A stretch of DNA of 64,000 nt from Desulfovibrio sp. GTDB lineage: Bacteria; Desulfobacterota; Desulfovibrionia; Desulfovibrionales; Desulfovibrionaceae. The notes beneath the pieces are model-generated. The model searched no databases and had not been told where the DNA came from. It saw nothing but the letters and a program-made list of their open reading frames with translations. A program made the translations under genes and the position numbers. Position 1 is the first letter of the stretch, and each line of letters opens with the position of its first letter. The DNA is taken from NCBI GenBank assembly GCA_031291035.1, contig JAISLI010000050.1, positions 1 through 64,000 of the forward strand, written 5' to 3'. Below, piece after piece: positions 42,476 to 52,596 of the stretch.

Positions 42476-44555
42476 TATGGAGCAACCGCATAAATTCAGA
42501 CTCGGTCAGTATCGGTATGCCTAGGGAGCGGGCCTTTTCAAGTTTGCCGCCCGGCGATTCTCCCGCCACAAGGTAGTCAAGATTTCTGCTTATGCCCCCG
42601 GCCGGCATCGCCCCCGCGGCCTCAGCCAGTTGGCGGGCGCGATGTCTCGGCAGTGAGAGGGTTCCCGTGAACAGCACGCTTTTTCCCCGCAACGGATTCG
42701 GGGCGCGCGCATTCTCCTCGGCCTGTCTTCGAGGCCAGAGGCCCAGCGCGCGAAACCGCGTCAACAGAGCGCGGTTCCCCGCGTTATCGAAAAAGCTTGT
42801 TATGGAAGACGCCACTTCCGGGCCGATATCCGGCAGGGACTGGAGCGTCTCCGCGTCGGAGCCGGCCAATTCGTCCAGATCGCGATAGCGTTCGGCCAGC
42901 AGACGGGCTGTCTGCTCGCCCACGTGGCGGATGCCGAGCGCGCAGATCAGTTGCTTGAGCGAGGCGCTTTGTCTGGCTTTTTCAAGCGAGGCAAGAAATT
43001 TTCGGGCCAATGTCTCTCCCATGCGCTCGAATTTCAACAAATCATCCAAGGTCAGATCAAAAAGATCCGCCGGAGAGCTGACCCGGCCCGAGTCGGCAAG
43101 CTTCTCCATCCAGCTTGACCCCAGACCCTGAATGTCCAGCCCCGCCCTGGAAACGAAGTGTTCCAGGCTGCGCAGACGAACGTCGGGACAGGAGAGATTG
43201 CCGCAACGCCACGCGATTCCGCCGCTTTCCCTGTATCCCTTTTCACCGCATGCCGGACAGACATTCGGAAAAACGTAGGAAACGGAATTTTCCGGGCGCA
43301 TGGACAAAACCGGCCCCACAACTTCGGGAATGACGTCCCCGGCCCGCTGAATGATGACGGTATCCCCTTCGCGTACATCGCGCCTGACGATTTCGTCCTC
43401 ATTGTGCAAGGTCGCGCGGGAGACCACCACTCCCCCCACAAGCGTCGGCGCCAGCACGGCCACCGGCGTGAACACGCCCGTGCGGCCGACCTGTATTTCA
43501 ATGCGCTCAAGCCGCGTTCGCGCCTGATTCGCCGGAAATTTGAAGGCCACGGCGAAACGCGGAGCGCTAGCCGTATAGTCAAGGTCTTTCTGGTCTTCAA
43601 GGCTGTCCAGCTTGATGACCACGCCGTCGATTTCCATGGGAAACAACTGCCGGCGCATCCTCACCGAGGCCGCATATTCCTCGACTTCCTTCAGGCCGGA
43701 ACAAAGCTTTCCATCAGGAGGCGTCAGAAATCCCCACGATTTCAGACGTTCCATGACATCGTGGTGGCGGGTGGAAGGGACGGCCTCTCCCCAATCGACA
43801 TTGCCGACATTGTACGCCAGAAAACGCAGGGGACGGGACCGCGCGACCGCGATATCCAGCTGGCGCACGGCGCCCGCCGCGGCATTGCGGGGATTGGCGA
43901 AAATTTTCCGGCCGAGTTCTTCCTGGCGTTTGTTCAATTGCGCGAAATCATGTTTATACAGTATCGCTTCACCCCGAACCGCCAGCGAGGCCGGAAACGG
44001 CCCTTCGCCGCGCAGGCGCGGGGGTACGGTTCTGATCGTCCGCACCGCCCGGGTGACCACCTCTCCGCGCGTGCCGTCACCCCTGGTGAGAGCTTCGGCC
44101 AGCACGCCGTTTTCAAAAACAATCTCCAGCGCCAGCCCGTCCAGTTTGGGGTCGCACCAGAACGAGAGCGGGCGGCCGGGCAGGGCGCGCGCCATACGTT
44201 CGGCAAAGGCGCGCCATTCGGTTTTCGAAAACACTTTTTCCAGACCGTACATGCGGCTGCCGTGATCTTTTTTGGCGAGTCCTTCCAGCAGTCCGCCGCC
44301 CACGCGCAGCGTGGGTGAAGAGGGGCTGCGCAGATCCGGGTATTCGCGCTCCAATGCCTCAAGTTCCCTGAACAGGGCGTCGTATTCATCATCGCTGATT
44401 TCCGGCGCGTCCAGAGTATGGTACAGATAGTTGTGCCGGTGCAGCTCCGCGGCCAGCCATTCCATGCGCCGCCGATCCTTTTCGGCGTGCCCGGCCTGGA
44501 GTGACGGCCGGCGGGGCTGTTTCATGTACCGGGAAAATCGGTTTCGGGATGACAT
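42468..44555 (-). CDS. ligA: NAD-dependent DNA ligase
   Basis: ISDDEYDALFRELEALEREYPDL; CDPKLDGLALEIVFENG; zinc finger CPACGEKG...CGNLSCPDV; BRCT end. Confidence 0.98.
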   Translation of the reverse strand: MSSRNRFSRYMKQPRRPSLQAGHAEKDRRRMEWLAAELHRHNYLYHTLDAPEISDDEYDALFRELEALEREYPDLRSPSSPTLRVGGGLLEGLAKKDHGSRMYGLEKVFSKTEWRAFAERMARALPGRPLSFWCDPKLDGLALEIVFENGVLAEALTRGDGTRGEVVTRAVRTIRTVPPRLRGEGPFPASLAVRGEAILYKHDFAQLNKRQEELGRKIFANPRNAAAGAVRQLDIAVARSRPLRFLAYNVGNVDWGEAVPSTRHHDVMERLKSWGFLTPPDGKLCSGLKEVEEYAASVRMRRQLFPMEIDGVVIKLDSLEDQKDLDYTASAPRFAVAFKFPANQARTRLERIEIQVGRTGVFTPVAVLAPTLVGGVVVSRATLHNEDEIVRRDVREGDTVIIQRAGDVIPEVVGPVLSMRPENSVSYVFPNVCPACGEKGYRESGGIAWRCGNLSCPDVRLRSLEHFVSRAGLDIQGLGSSWMEKLADSGRVSSPADLFDLTLDDLLKFERMGETLARKFLASLEKARQSASLKQLICALGIRHVGEQTARLLAERYRDLDELAGSDAETLQSLPDIGPEVASSITSFFDNAGNRALLTRFRALGLWPRRQAEENARAPNPLRGKSVLFTGTLSLPRHRARQLAEAAGAMPAGGISRNLDYLVAGESPGGKLEKARSLGIPILTESEFMRLLHSD

Positions 44556-44557
44556 GG

Positions 44558-46588
44558 CTATTCCGGCAAAGTGAGAAATTGTTGGCGCAGCATGCGTATT
44601 TTGTCGCGCAGTTCCGCCGCGTATTCAAATTCCAGGTCGCGCGCGGCCAGACGCATTTCCTTTTCCAGTTTTTGTATGGCGGCCGCGGCCTCTTCCGCCG
44701 TTTTGGGCGCGACGTCCGCCGGTGTCGCCGTCTTGCGTCCGCGCTTGCCGCCACGCGGGGGATCCTTTTCCGAGTACAGCGAATACAAGGGAGATTCAAG
44801 GCTTTTGCGGATGGTTCTGGGAATAATGTTGAACCGTTCATTGAAGGCCGACTGTTTCGTCCGGCGTCGGGTCGTCTCGTCAATGGCGGCTTTCATTGAA
44901 GGCGTCATCGCGTTCGCATAGAGGATAACCTGGCCGTTCACGTTGCGCGCGGCCCTGCCGAATGTCTGGATCAGGGAACCGGTGGAACGTAGAAAACCCT
45001 CCTTGTCCGCATCCAGGATGCAGACAAGGGAAACTTCTGGGATGTCAAGACCTTCGCGTAAAAGATTGATGCCCACAAGCACGTCGAAGTCCCCCAGGCG
45101 AAGGGCGCGGATGATCTGAATGCGCTCCAGCGTGTCAATGTCGGAATGCAGGTATCTGGCCCTGATGCCCATATTGCAGCAATATTCCGTTAAATCCTCG
45201 GCCATGCGTTTTGTCAGCGTGGTTACCAGCACGCGCTCCCCGCGCGAAGTCCTGGCTCGGCATTCGCCCAGCAGGTTTTCCATTTGGCCTTTCACCGGGC
45301 GCACATCCACACGGGGGTCCAGCAGCCCCGTGGGGCGGATGATCTGCTCGGCGCCGCCGCCGCCGGCCACGTCGCGCTCATAGCGGCCGGGAGTGGCCGA
45401 CACGTACACAGCCTGATTTGTCAGGGCGGAAAATTCCTCAAACCGCAGGGGGCGGTTGTCCAGCGCCGAGGGCAGGCGAAAACCGTAATCCACAAGCGTC
45501 TGCTTGCGGGACCGGTCTCCCTTGAACATGCCGCCTATCTGCGGCACTGTAATGTGCGATTCATCCACAAAAAGCAGAAAGTCACGGGGGAAATAATTGA
45601 GAAGGCAGGATGGAGGCTCACCCGGCCTGCGCCCGTCCAGATGGCGGGTGTAGTTTTCGATGCCGTTGCAATAGCCGAGCTCCTCAATCATCTCCAGGTC
45701 AAGCCGGGTACGCTGCTCCAGCCGCTGGGCCTCCACAAGCCTGCCCTGTTCCCTGAACCAGGCCAGACGCGCTGCCAGTTCCTGACGGATATCGGCAGCG
45801 GCGCGCCTGAGATTGTCATGCGCCGAGACATAGTGGCTTGCCGGAAAGATGACGCTTTTGGCCGTCTCCGACAAAACCTCGCCGGTAATCGGGTCTATCT
45901 CGCGCATGGCCTCCAGCTCGTCGCCGAAAAATTCCAGGCGTAGCGCTCTTTCGTGGTGATACGCGGGTATGATTTCCAATACGTCTCCGCGCACACGGAA
46001 GGCGCCGCGGTGCAGATCATAGTCATTGCGTTCGTAATGCACTTCAACGAGACGGGCCATGAGGGAATCCATCGTCAAGCGCTGCCCCGTCTCGACGGGA
46101 ATAACCATTTTGGCGTAGTATTCCGGCGACCCCAGGCCATAGATACAGGATACGGAAGCCACGATGATCACGTCGCGCCGCGTCAGGAGGGCGTGCGTTG
46201 CCGCATGGCGCAGTTTTTCAATATTGTCGTTGATGGCGGAATCTTTTTCAATATAGGTGTCTGAAGCCGGAACGTAGGCTTCCGGCTGGTAGTAGTCGTA
46301 ATAGCTCACGAAATATTCCACCGCATTGCGCGGAAACAGCTCGCGGAATTCGTTGTAAAGCTGCGCGGCCAGCGTTTTGTTGGGCGCGAGCACTAGGGAG
46401 GGGCGGTCGCAGCGGGCAATGACGTTGGCCATGGTGAAGGTTTTTCCGGAGCCGGTAACGCCCAGCAGCACCTGGGAGCGTACGCCCGCCCGCAGGTTGT
46501 CCGTCAGCGTCGCAATGGCCGCCGGCTGATCGCCGGTGGGGGTGTAATCCGTCTGAAGCTGAAAGAGAGCGGAGGAATCGTTTTTCAT
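44558..46588 (-). CDS. uvrB: Excinuclease ABC subunit B
   Basis: [77 protein letters not shown] motif at C-terminus. Confidence 0.98.
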   Translation of the reverse strand: MKNDSSALFQLQTDYTPTGDQPAAIATLTDNLRAGVRSQVLLGVTGSGKTFTMANVIARCDRPSLVLAPNKTLAAQLYNEFRELFPRNAVEYFVSYYDYYQPEAYVPASDTYIEKDSAINDNIEKLRHAATHALLTRRDVIIVASVSCIYGLGSPEYYAKMVIPVETGQRLTMDSLMARLVEVHYERNDYDLHRGAFRVRGDVLEIIPAYHHERALRLEFFGDELEAMREIDPITGEVLSETAKSVIFPASHYVSAHDNLRRAAADIRQELAARLAWFREQGRLVEAQRLEQRTRLDLEMIEELGYCNGIENYTRHLDGRRPGEPPSCLLNYFPRDFLLFVDESHITVPQIGGMFKGDRSRKQTLVDYGFRLPSALDNRPLRFEEFSALTNQAVYVSATPGRYERDVAGGGGAEQIIRPTGLLDPRVDVRPVKGQMENLLGECRARTSRGERVLVTTLTKRMAEDLTEYCCNMGIRARYLHSDIDTLERIQIIRALRLGDFDVLVGINLLREGLDIPEVSLVCILDADKEGFLRSTGSLIQTFGRAARNVNGQVILYANAMTPSMKAAIDETTRRRTKQSAFNERFNIIPRTIRKSLESPLYSLYSEKDPPRGGKRGRKTATPADVAPKTAEEAAAAIQKLEKEMRLAARDLEFEYAAELRDKIRMLRQQFLTLPE

Positions 46589-46653
46589 GTGCCGGTGAAA
46601 ATCATAGGTATTCTCGCCGTTCTCCGCAACAGCATTTTTGCCGGTTCCCCATC

Positions 46654-46709
46654 CCGCCGTAAAGCGCCGAAGGGAGCGTTTAAAAGGCAAAATGCTCTAA
46701 TTGCTGTAG
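46654..46709. repeat. Dispersed repeat, family A, copy 4 (between prmC and uvrB)
   Basis: cgccgtaaagcgccgaagggagcgtttaaaaggcaaaatgctctaattgctgtag; spans the prmC stop codon. Confidence 0.9.
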
Positions 46710-47557
46710 CCCTTCACGGCGCAGGTGCAGCGTTCCAGACCGGCTAGGTCACGAAATGTTTTTGCCTTGCGGAAAGAGCCGGCGCCGTCAAACAATGCGC
46801 GCGCGCGCGCGCCCTGTTCCGCGCCGTGTTCCACAAGCGCCAAGCCGTTTTTTTTGAGTGCGCGCGCGGCCAGACGGATGGCGGCTTCAAGATGGGCGGC
46901 GCCCTCAAGGGGAGAAAAGAGCGCTTCGTGCGGTTCGAAGCGCAGCACTTCAGCCATGACCCGCGCTGTTTCGGACTCCCCGATATAGGGAGGGTTGCTT
47001 ACCACAAGATCGCAGGAGCATGATTGTAGCGGCGCACGGCGCATATCTGCCTGAACATACGTGAGTTTTGAGGACGCTTCAAGTCTTCGGGCGTTGATTT
47101 TTGCGACTTCAAGCGCCTTTCCGGAAATGTCCAGGAGCATGCCGCGCCAGAGCCTGCGTTCCAAAACCAGGGTTATGCCGATGCATCCGGAGCCTGAGCC
47201 GACATCCACAAAAAACAGGCGGCGGGACTCCGGCAGAAGCGCAAGGGCCGTCTCAACCAGTAATTCCGTTTCGGGGCGCGGGATCAGGGTATCCGGGGTA
47301 ACGTGAAAATTACGGCTGAAAAATTCTTTTTGACCGAGAATATAGGCCAGAGGCTCTCCGTTGATCCTGCGGAGAACCAGCTGGTTCAGCAGTGAAATCT
47401 GTTCCTCCGCCAACGCCCTGTCAACACCGGCGATACAATCCAGAGGGCTGATTTCAAGAAGGTGGCAAACCAGAAGCCTGGCGCACAGGAGCGGGCTGTC
47501 CACCCCGGCGGCGCCGAGTCGCCGTCCGGCTTCCGTTACATAACGGCGCAGACGCAT
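46697..47557 (-). CDS. prmC: Peptide chain release factor N(5)-glutamine methyltransferase
   Basis: LIPRPETELLVETAL; DVGSGSGCIGITL; LVVSNPPYIGESE. Confidence 0.95.
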   Translation of the reverse strand: MRLRRYVTEAGRRLGAAGVDSPLLCARLLVCHLLEISPLDCIAGVDRALAEEQISLLNQLVLRRINGEPLAYILGQKEFFSRNFHVTPDTLIPRPETELLVETALALLPESRRLFFVDVGSGSGCIGITLVLERRLWRGMLLDISGKALEVAKINARRLEASSKLTYVQADMRRAPLQSCSCDLVVSNPPYIGESETARVMAEVLRFEPHEALFSPLEGAAHLEAAIRLAARALKKNGLALVEHGAEQGARARALFDGAGSFRKAKTFRDLAGLERCTCAVKGYSN

Positions 47558-47622
47558 CGCGGGCGAAAGCCGGGGTTGCGGCGGCGGACCTGAGCCTGCT
47601 CCATAAGCGTCAGACGGGCGGG

Positions 47623-48324
47623 CTATTTCCCCGATGCGTCGGCATCCTGCGCATCGACAATGCGTACGCCGAACTCCGCCACGCCGGAGGGCGGATCGTA
47701 AAAAAGCGCCATGAAGGGGACTTCTTCGTCCCGCGGCACATTGATGTTATTGGAGAGAATTTCTATTTTGTTGTTGAGGAACGACTCCATTTCCTTTTCG
47801 CTCAAAACCTGTAACTGAAAAAGCGAAAGCTGTGTGCCGGCCATCTGCTTTTTGACGGAAAGGGTATTCCTGTCCTTGTCGTAAATGGCGGCCTCCACGG
47901 CGATCAGGGCCTTGGGCCGGGAGGAACCGTTGACAACCTTTCCCTCGATTACCATAACCTTGCCGATTTTTTCATTGTCAACATAATATTGCCGCACATT
48001 GCGCATGGTCAACTCGGCGACTTTCTGCGCGATATCCTCCATTGGGGGCGTCGCCGGGTTTTGCCGGCCGTACCAGAAATATCCCAGAAGGCCGCCCGCA
48101 AGGCAAAGCGCAAGCAAAAGGGCGGCAAGCGCTGTCTTGCGGCCGTATTTTTTTTTGTCCCGGACCTTTTTTGCCGGATCCGACGGCTGTTCTAACGCCT
48201 TTGCGTCCGGCACCGAACAGGGAAAAACGGTTTTGCAGACGGAACAGCGCAGCTTCGCGCCGTCCCGCGCGAGATCTTCAGGCAGATTGAATCTGCTGGC
48301 GCACTTGGGGCATTGAATTTCCAT
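47623..48324 (-). CDS. Zinc-ribbon (MJ0042-type) / DUF3426 domain membrane protein
   Basis: MEIQCPKCASRFNLPEDLARDGAKLRCSVCKTVFPC; single TM ALLLALCLAGGLLGYFWYG. Confidence 0.82.
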   Translation of the reverse strand: MEIQCPKCASRFNLPEDLARDGAKLRCSVCKTVFPCSVPDAKALEQPSDPAKKVRDKKKYGRKTALAALLLALCLAGGLLGYFWYGRQNPATPPMEDIAQKVAELTMRNVRQYYVDNEKIGKVMVIEGKVVNGSSRPKALIAVEAAIYDKDRNTLSVKKQMAGTQLSLFQLQVLSEKEMESFLNNKIEILSNNINVPRDEEVPFMALFYDPPSGVAEFGVRIVDAQDADASGK

Positions 48325-48332
48325 TGAATGTT

Positions 48333-48875
48333 TTACTCCGCTATAATCTCGCAAACGGCCGGCAGGGAGCGCCAGCGTTCGGCATAGTCAAGTCCGTAAC
48401 CTACCACGAAGCCTCTGTCCACATGAAAGGCGGCAAAGTCGATGCGCACCGCGACTTCCCGGCGTTCATGCTTGTCGATGAGCGCCGCCAGACGCAAGCT
48501 GCGCACATGACGCATGGCCAGTCTCTCCAGCAGGAAATTCATGCTCCGGCCGCTGTCCACTATATCTTCCACTATCAGCACGTGTTTGTCGTTCAGAGGA
48601 ATGTCCGCGTCCTTGTTGATGACTACCCGCCCCCGGCTTGTGGAACTGTTTCCGTAGCTGAAAAGACGTACGAAATCCACTTCGATGTTTTTGTTGCGCA
48701 GACAGCGCACCAGATCGCTGCAAAATATAAAGGCGCCTTTAAGAACGCATAGTACCACAAGCGCCTCCTCACCATAAAGAGCATCAATCTCTTTTGCAAG
48801 TTCTTGCAGGCGCAGCGATATCTGATGTGGAGCGAAAAGTTCTCTCAATCCCGCCGCCCGCGGTGCGTCAGTCAC
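48333..48875 (-). CDS. hpt: Hypoxanthine phosphoribosyltransferase
   Basis: LVVLCVLKGAFIFCSDLVR; HVLIVEDIVDSGRSMNFLLERL; VGYGLDYAERWRSLPAVCEI. Confidence 0.95.
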   Translation of the reverse strand: MTDAPRAAGLRELFAPHQISLRLQELAKEIDALYGEEALVVLCVLKGAFIFCSDLVRCLRNKNIEVDFVRLFSYGNSSTSRGRVVINKDADIPLNDKHVLIVEDIVDSGRSMNFLLERLAMRHVRSLRLAALIDKHERREVAVRIDFAAFHVDRGFVVGYGLDYAERWRSLPAVCEIIAE

Positions 48876-49413
48876 ATTTTTTCTCCTTGCTTTGGCGGGA
48901 TGCCGAAGTTGCGCCGGCGATGGACGCCATTGGCCTGTTTTTATTCCCGGAAATATCCAGCAATACGGCGATTTCGTCGCAGTCAGGGTACTTGGGGCAG
49001 TTCACGCAATCCGCCCAGATTTTTTGCGGCAGAACATTTTTTTCCACCACGCTGAAACCAAGGTTGATAAAAAAGGCGTCCTGATACGTCAGGGCAAAAA
49101 TTTTTTTCAAATGCAGTAATTCGCATTCGCCGACGCAGGCCTCCACAAGGCGACGGCCCAAACCCTGACGCTGCAACTCGTCGCGCACAACCAGGGAACA
49201 GATTTCACCAAGGTCTTCCCATATTGGCGCCAGCGCGCAACAGGCGACGATGTCTCCTTCCGGCGATTCGGCCACAAAAAAGTTGCGAATGTGACTGTAA
49301 AGGTAGATGAGGGCGCGCGGCAGCAAAAGGCCCTGTTGGGCGGAATACAGCAAAAGCGCGTGCATCGCCCTCACATCGTTCTGATGCGCCTTGCGTATGG
49401 TGCATTGCTTCAT
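48868..49413 (-). CDS. GNAT family N-acetyltransferase (ArgA-like amino-acid acetyltransferase)
   Basis: CSLVVRDELQRQGLGRRLVEACVGECELLHLKKIFALTYQDAFFINLGFSVVEKNVLPQKIW. Confidence 0.82.
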   Translation of the reverse strand: MKQCTIRKAHQNDVRAMHALLLYSAQQGLLLPRALIYLYSHIRNFFVAESPEGDIVACCALAPIWEDLGEICSLVVRDELQRQGLGRRLVEACVGECELLHLKKIFALTYQDAFFINLGFSVVEKNVLPQKIWADCVNCPKYPDCDEIAVLLDISGNKNRPMASIAGATSASRQSKEKKCD

Positions 49414-49418
49414 CGTAT

Positions 49419-49877
49419 TCAGTATTCAAGAAGTTTGTCGATAACCATTCGCAATGTTGCGTTGTCAAGAATTCCCGGTTCTGAAATCATCAACAGGCCG
49501 TTTTTTGAATAAAAGGCGTTGTGCGGGATGCTGCTGACGCGGTAAGCTCCGGTTATGTCCCGGCCGGCCATGTATACCGGGTAGTTTACTCCCATATTTT
49601 TAATGAAGGATTCCACCTTGTCGGGATCTTCATCCACGGAAAGCCCGACAAATATGACGCCTTTGCCGGCATATTCGCGGACAGCGCGGGAGAGTTCGGG
49701 AATCTCCGCCCGGCAGGGGGGGCACCAGGTGGCAAAGAAATTGATGGCGATCACCTTGCCCCTGTGTTTGTCCAGCATGTCCGAAAGGCTGTTCAGGTCA
49801 AGCCCGGTGGGAGGCAGGGCAAAGGCGGCGCAGGGCATGAGCAGGCTGAATATGAAAAACAGAAAACAATGTTTCAC
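49419..49877 (-). CDS. TlpA/ResA-family thioredoxin-like protein, exported
   Basis: Signal peptide; VIAINFFATWCPPCRAEIPELSRAVREYAGKGVIFVGLSVDED. Confidence 0.92.
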   Translation of the reverse strand: MKHCFLFFIFSLLMPCAAFALPPTGLDLNSLSDMLDKHRGKVIAINFFATWCPPCRAEIPELSRAVREYAGKGVIFVGLSVDEDPDKVESFIKNMGVNYPVYMAGRDITGAYRVSSIPHNAFYSKNGLLMISEPGILDNATLRMVIDKLLEY

Positions 49878-49896
49878 GGCGGCTTCTCCAATATAA

Positions 49897-52296
49897 TCAT
49901 GCCCGCAAAAGATTCTTCGCGGCGCGCACGGCGCTCACCGCGTCGGCGGCGTAGGCGTCGGCGCCGATGGCTTCGGCAAAAGCCCGGGTGACGGCGGCTC
50001 CCCCCACCATGACGCTGATGGGCAAGGCGCGTTCCCTGACCAGACGTATTGTGTCTTCCATACGCACCATGGTGGTTGTCATCAAGGCCGACAGCCCGAT
50101 AATATGCGCATTGTGCCGTACCGCGCAAGATACAATGGTCTCGGCAGGCACGTCCTTGCCCGCGTCAATCACCTCAAACCCGTGGTTTCCAAGTAAAAGC
50201 GCCACAATGTTCTTGCCGATGTCATGGATATCTCCCTCCACTGTGGCCATAACCACGACAGGGCGGGATTTGGGGAGCCGCCGGCTTTCCAGAAGCGGTT
50301 TCAGATGCGCAAAGGCCGTCTGCATGGTTTCGGCGGAACGGATAAGCTGCGGCAAAAAATATTCGCGGCGCTCGTAGCGCGCGCCGACTTCCGTGATGGC
50401 CGGAAGCAGCGCGTCCTGCATCAGCCGGAAGGGTTCCGCCCCGCCGGCGATCTCGGTGTTGAGAAAATCCAGCACGTTTTCCTTGTCGCCGTTCAGCACC
50501 GCCTCATGGAGGTTCGCGCTCGCGTGCTGTTTGCCCGTACTCCCCGTCCGGCCGCCTTCATGTTTCCAGGCGGAGTAAGAACTGATAAAGGCGGCCGCGT
50601 CCTTGTCGTCCCCTTCAAGTACGGCAATGGCCTCCACCGCTTCCCGCACGCGCGGGGCGGAAGGATTGGCTATGCAGGAATTGAGTCCGGCTCCCGAGGC
50701 CAGCGACAGGAATGTGGCGTTGAGCAGATCCCGTGCCGGCAAACCGAAAGAAATGTTGGAGAGGCCGATTATCGTCGGCAGTCCTTCCCTGCGGCACCAC
50801 CTTGCCATTTCCAGGCATTCCCTGCCCCCTTCAGATGCGGAGGATACGGTCAGGGCCAATATGTCAATCAGGATCAGGCGTCTGGGTATGCCAAGACTTT
50901 CAGCCCGCGCCATCAGTTCCCCGACGATGCGAATCCGCTCGACGGCCTTGCGCGGCAACTCCGCCCCTTTGAGCGGCAAAAGAATAAACGGGGCGCCGAA
51001 ATTTTTGCACAGCGGCCCCAGTGTTTCCATGCGCCCCTGCTCTCCGCTGACAGAGTTGACAAGAAAGGAACCCGGACACCAGGGCAGCGCGGCGGCTATG
51101 GCGTCGGAATTCGAGGAATCCAGCGAAAGCGGGTGGGGCAAGCGCGCGGAAAGAAGGCGCGTCAGTTCCGGTAGAAGGCGCACTTCATCCGCCGGAGAAA
51201 TGCCGACATTGACATCCAGAACGCGCGCGCCCGCGCCCGCCTGTTCATCCGCCAGATGCAGGGCCGTTGTGAAACAGTCTTCCCGAAGTTCTTGGGCCAG
51301 AATTTTTTTGCCCGTCGGATTGATGCGCTCTCCAATAATGACGAAGGGCTCGTCCGCGCCGATGCGCACCAGTTGCGAGCGGCTTGTCAGACTGACAGCG
51401 GCCCGCGGCGCCGTGGGGGCGCTGTCGCAACGCATGTCGCGCACAGCCGACGACAGGGCGGCCAGATGTTCCGGGCCGGCGCCGCAGCATCCGCCGAGCA
51501 CGCGCGCGCCCTTCGCGGCGAAGAGCGCCGTTTTCCGCGCGAATTCCTCCGGCCCTAGGGGAAAAATTGTCTCGGCGCCGCGCAGTTCCGGCATGCCCGC
51601 ATTGGGTTCGGCCAGAACGGGGCAGGAACAGACAGACAGCATTTCTTCAATGACGGTGAGCAGTTGCTCAGGCCCGACGCTGCAATTGGTGCCGACGACA
51701 TCCACGCCCATATTCTGCATTGTCTCGGCAAAAACGGCGGGCGTGGTTCCGGTCAGACTCAGGTTTTGCTCAAAGGTCATGGAAACCATAACCGGCAGGC
51801 CGCATTCCCGCCGTGCCGCCATGACGGCGGCTTTGGCTTCCGCCAGGTCAAATTGGGTTTCAATGAAAATCAAATCCGCTCCGCCGGCGACAAGCCCCCT
51901 GATCTGCCGGGCAAAGGCCTCAAGGCACTCCTGCGGTTCAATTTCGCCCAAAGGTTTTATAAACTGTCCCGTGGGACCCACATTTCCGGCGACAAAGCAG
52001 GGCCTTCCGATTTCGCGTCCCGACCGGCGCGCCATCTCGACCAGCTTTTTGTTGATTGAGAACACGTCCGCGTTTTTCGGCAGCTTGCGGGGATTGCCCC
52101 CAAAAGTGCAGGAGGTTATAATATCCGCTCCGGCATTCAGATAGGCCTTGTGAATCGTTCGCAGCAAATCCGGATTTTCAATGCAGAACAGTTCAGGATG
52201 CACGCCGGCCGGCATCCCCGCCTTTTGCAGCATGGTGCCCATTGCGCCGTCAAGCAGAAGGATTCGTCCCGATGAAAGCGCCTGTCTGAATGTCAT
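49897..52296 (-). CDS. metH: Methionine synthase-like protein (homocysteine S-methyltransferase, pterin-binding and cobalamin-binding domains; no reactivation domain)
   Basis: LLLDGAMGTMLQKAGMPAGVHPELF; GGCCGAGPEHLAAL; ERINPTGKKILAQEL; VEGDIHDIGKNIVALLLGNHGFEVIDAGKDVP; ends after the B12 domain at 799 aa. Confidence 0.93.
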   Translation of the reverse strand: MTFRQALSSGRILLLDGAMGTMLQKAGMPAGVHPELFCIENPDLLRTIHKAYLNAGADIITSCTFGGNPRKLPKNADVFSINKKLVEMARRSGREIGRPCFVAGNVGPTGQFIKPLGEIEPQECLEAFARQIRGLVAGGADLIFIETQFDLAEAKAAVMAARRECGLPVMVSMTFEQNLSLTGTTPAVFAETMQNMGVDVVGTNCSVGPEQLLTVIEEMLSVCSCPVLAEPNAGMPELRGAETIFPLGPEEFARKTALFAAKGARVLGGCCGAGPEHLAALSSAVRDMRCDSAPTAPRAAVSLTSRSQLVRIGADEPFVIIGERINPTGKKILAQELREDCFTTALHLADEQAGAGARVLDVNVGISPADEVRLLPELTRLLSARLPHPLSLDSSNSDAIAAALPWCPGSFLVNSVSGEQGRMETLGPLCKNFGAPFILLPLKGAELPRKAVERIRIVGELMARAESLGIPRRLILIDILALTVSSASEGGRECLEMARWCRREGLPTIIGLSNISFGLPARDLLNATFLSLASGAGLNSCIANPSAPRVREAVEAIAVLEGDDKDAAAFISSYSAWKHEGGRTGSTGKQHASANLHEAVLNGDKENVLDFLNTEIAGGAEPFRLMQDALLPAITEVGARYERREYFLPQLIRSAETMQTAFAHLKPLLESRRLPKSRPVVVMATVEGDIHDIGKNIVALLLGNHGFEVIDAGKDVPAETIVSCAVRHNAHIIGLSALMTTTMVRMEDTIRLVRERALPISVMVGGAAVTRAFAEAIGADAYAADAVSAVRAAKNLLRA

Positions 52297-52596
52297 GGGT
52301 TTTTCCTGCGGCGTAATGGAAACAGTTTCCTGTTATTGCTGAAAAGCATTGAAAAAAATAGGTTAAAACGATATGATGTCATGTGCTGTTTTTTTCGGAT
52401 CAAAACCTGATTAGGCTAATTATATCCGATTATTATATTTATACAACAGTTGGTGATTCAGGGTTTGCCTCCGGCGCGCGAAGCCGCCGGCTTCGCGAGA
52501 AACGGGGCGGCCCTGCCGCCGCCGCGAATCGACAAACGCCGCGATACGCTGAATTGAAATCATGATGTTCGGATACGACTGCCCTGGTGCGCAAGT

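Noticed and set aside
50603-52144. 513-aa plus-strand ORF antisense to metH
   Set aside because: Low-complexity Ser/Arg/Pro-rich antisense artefact over a confident CDS
52297-52596. Cobalamin or SAM riboswitch upstream of metH
   Set aside because: No recognisable B12-box or SAM-riboswitch consensus could be read in this AT-rich interval
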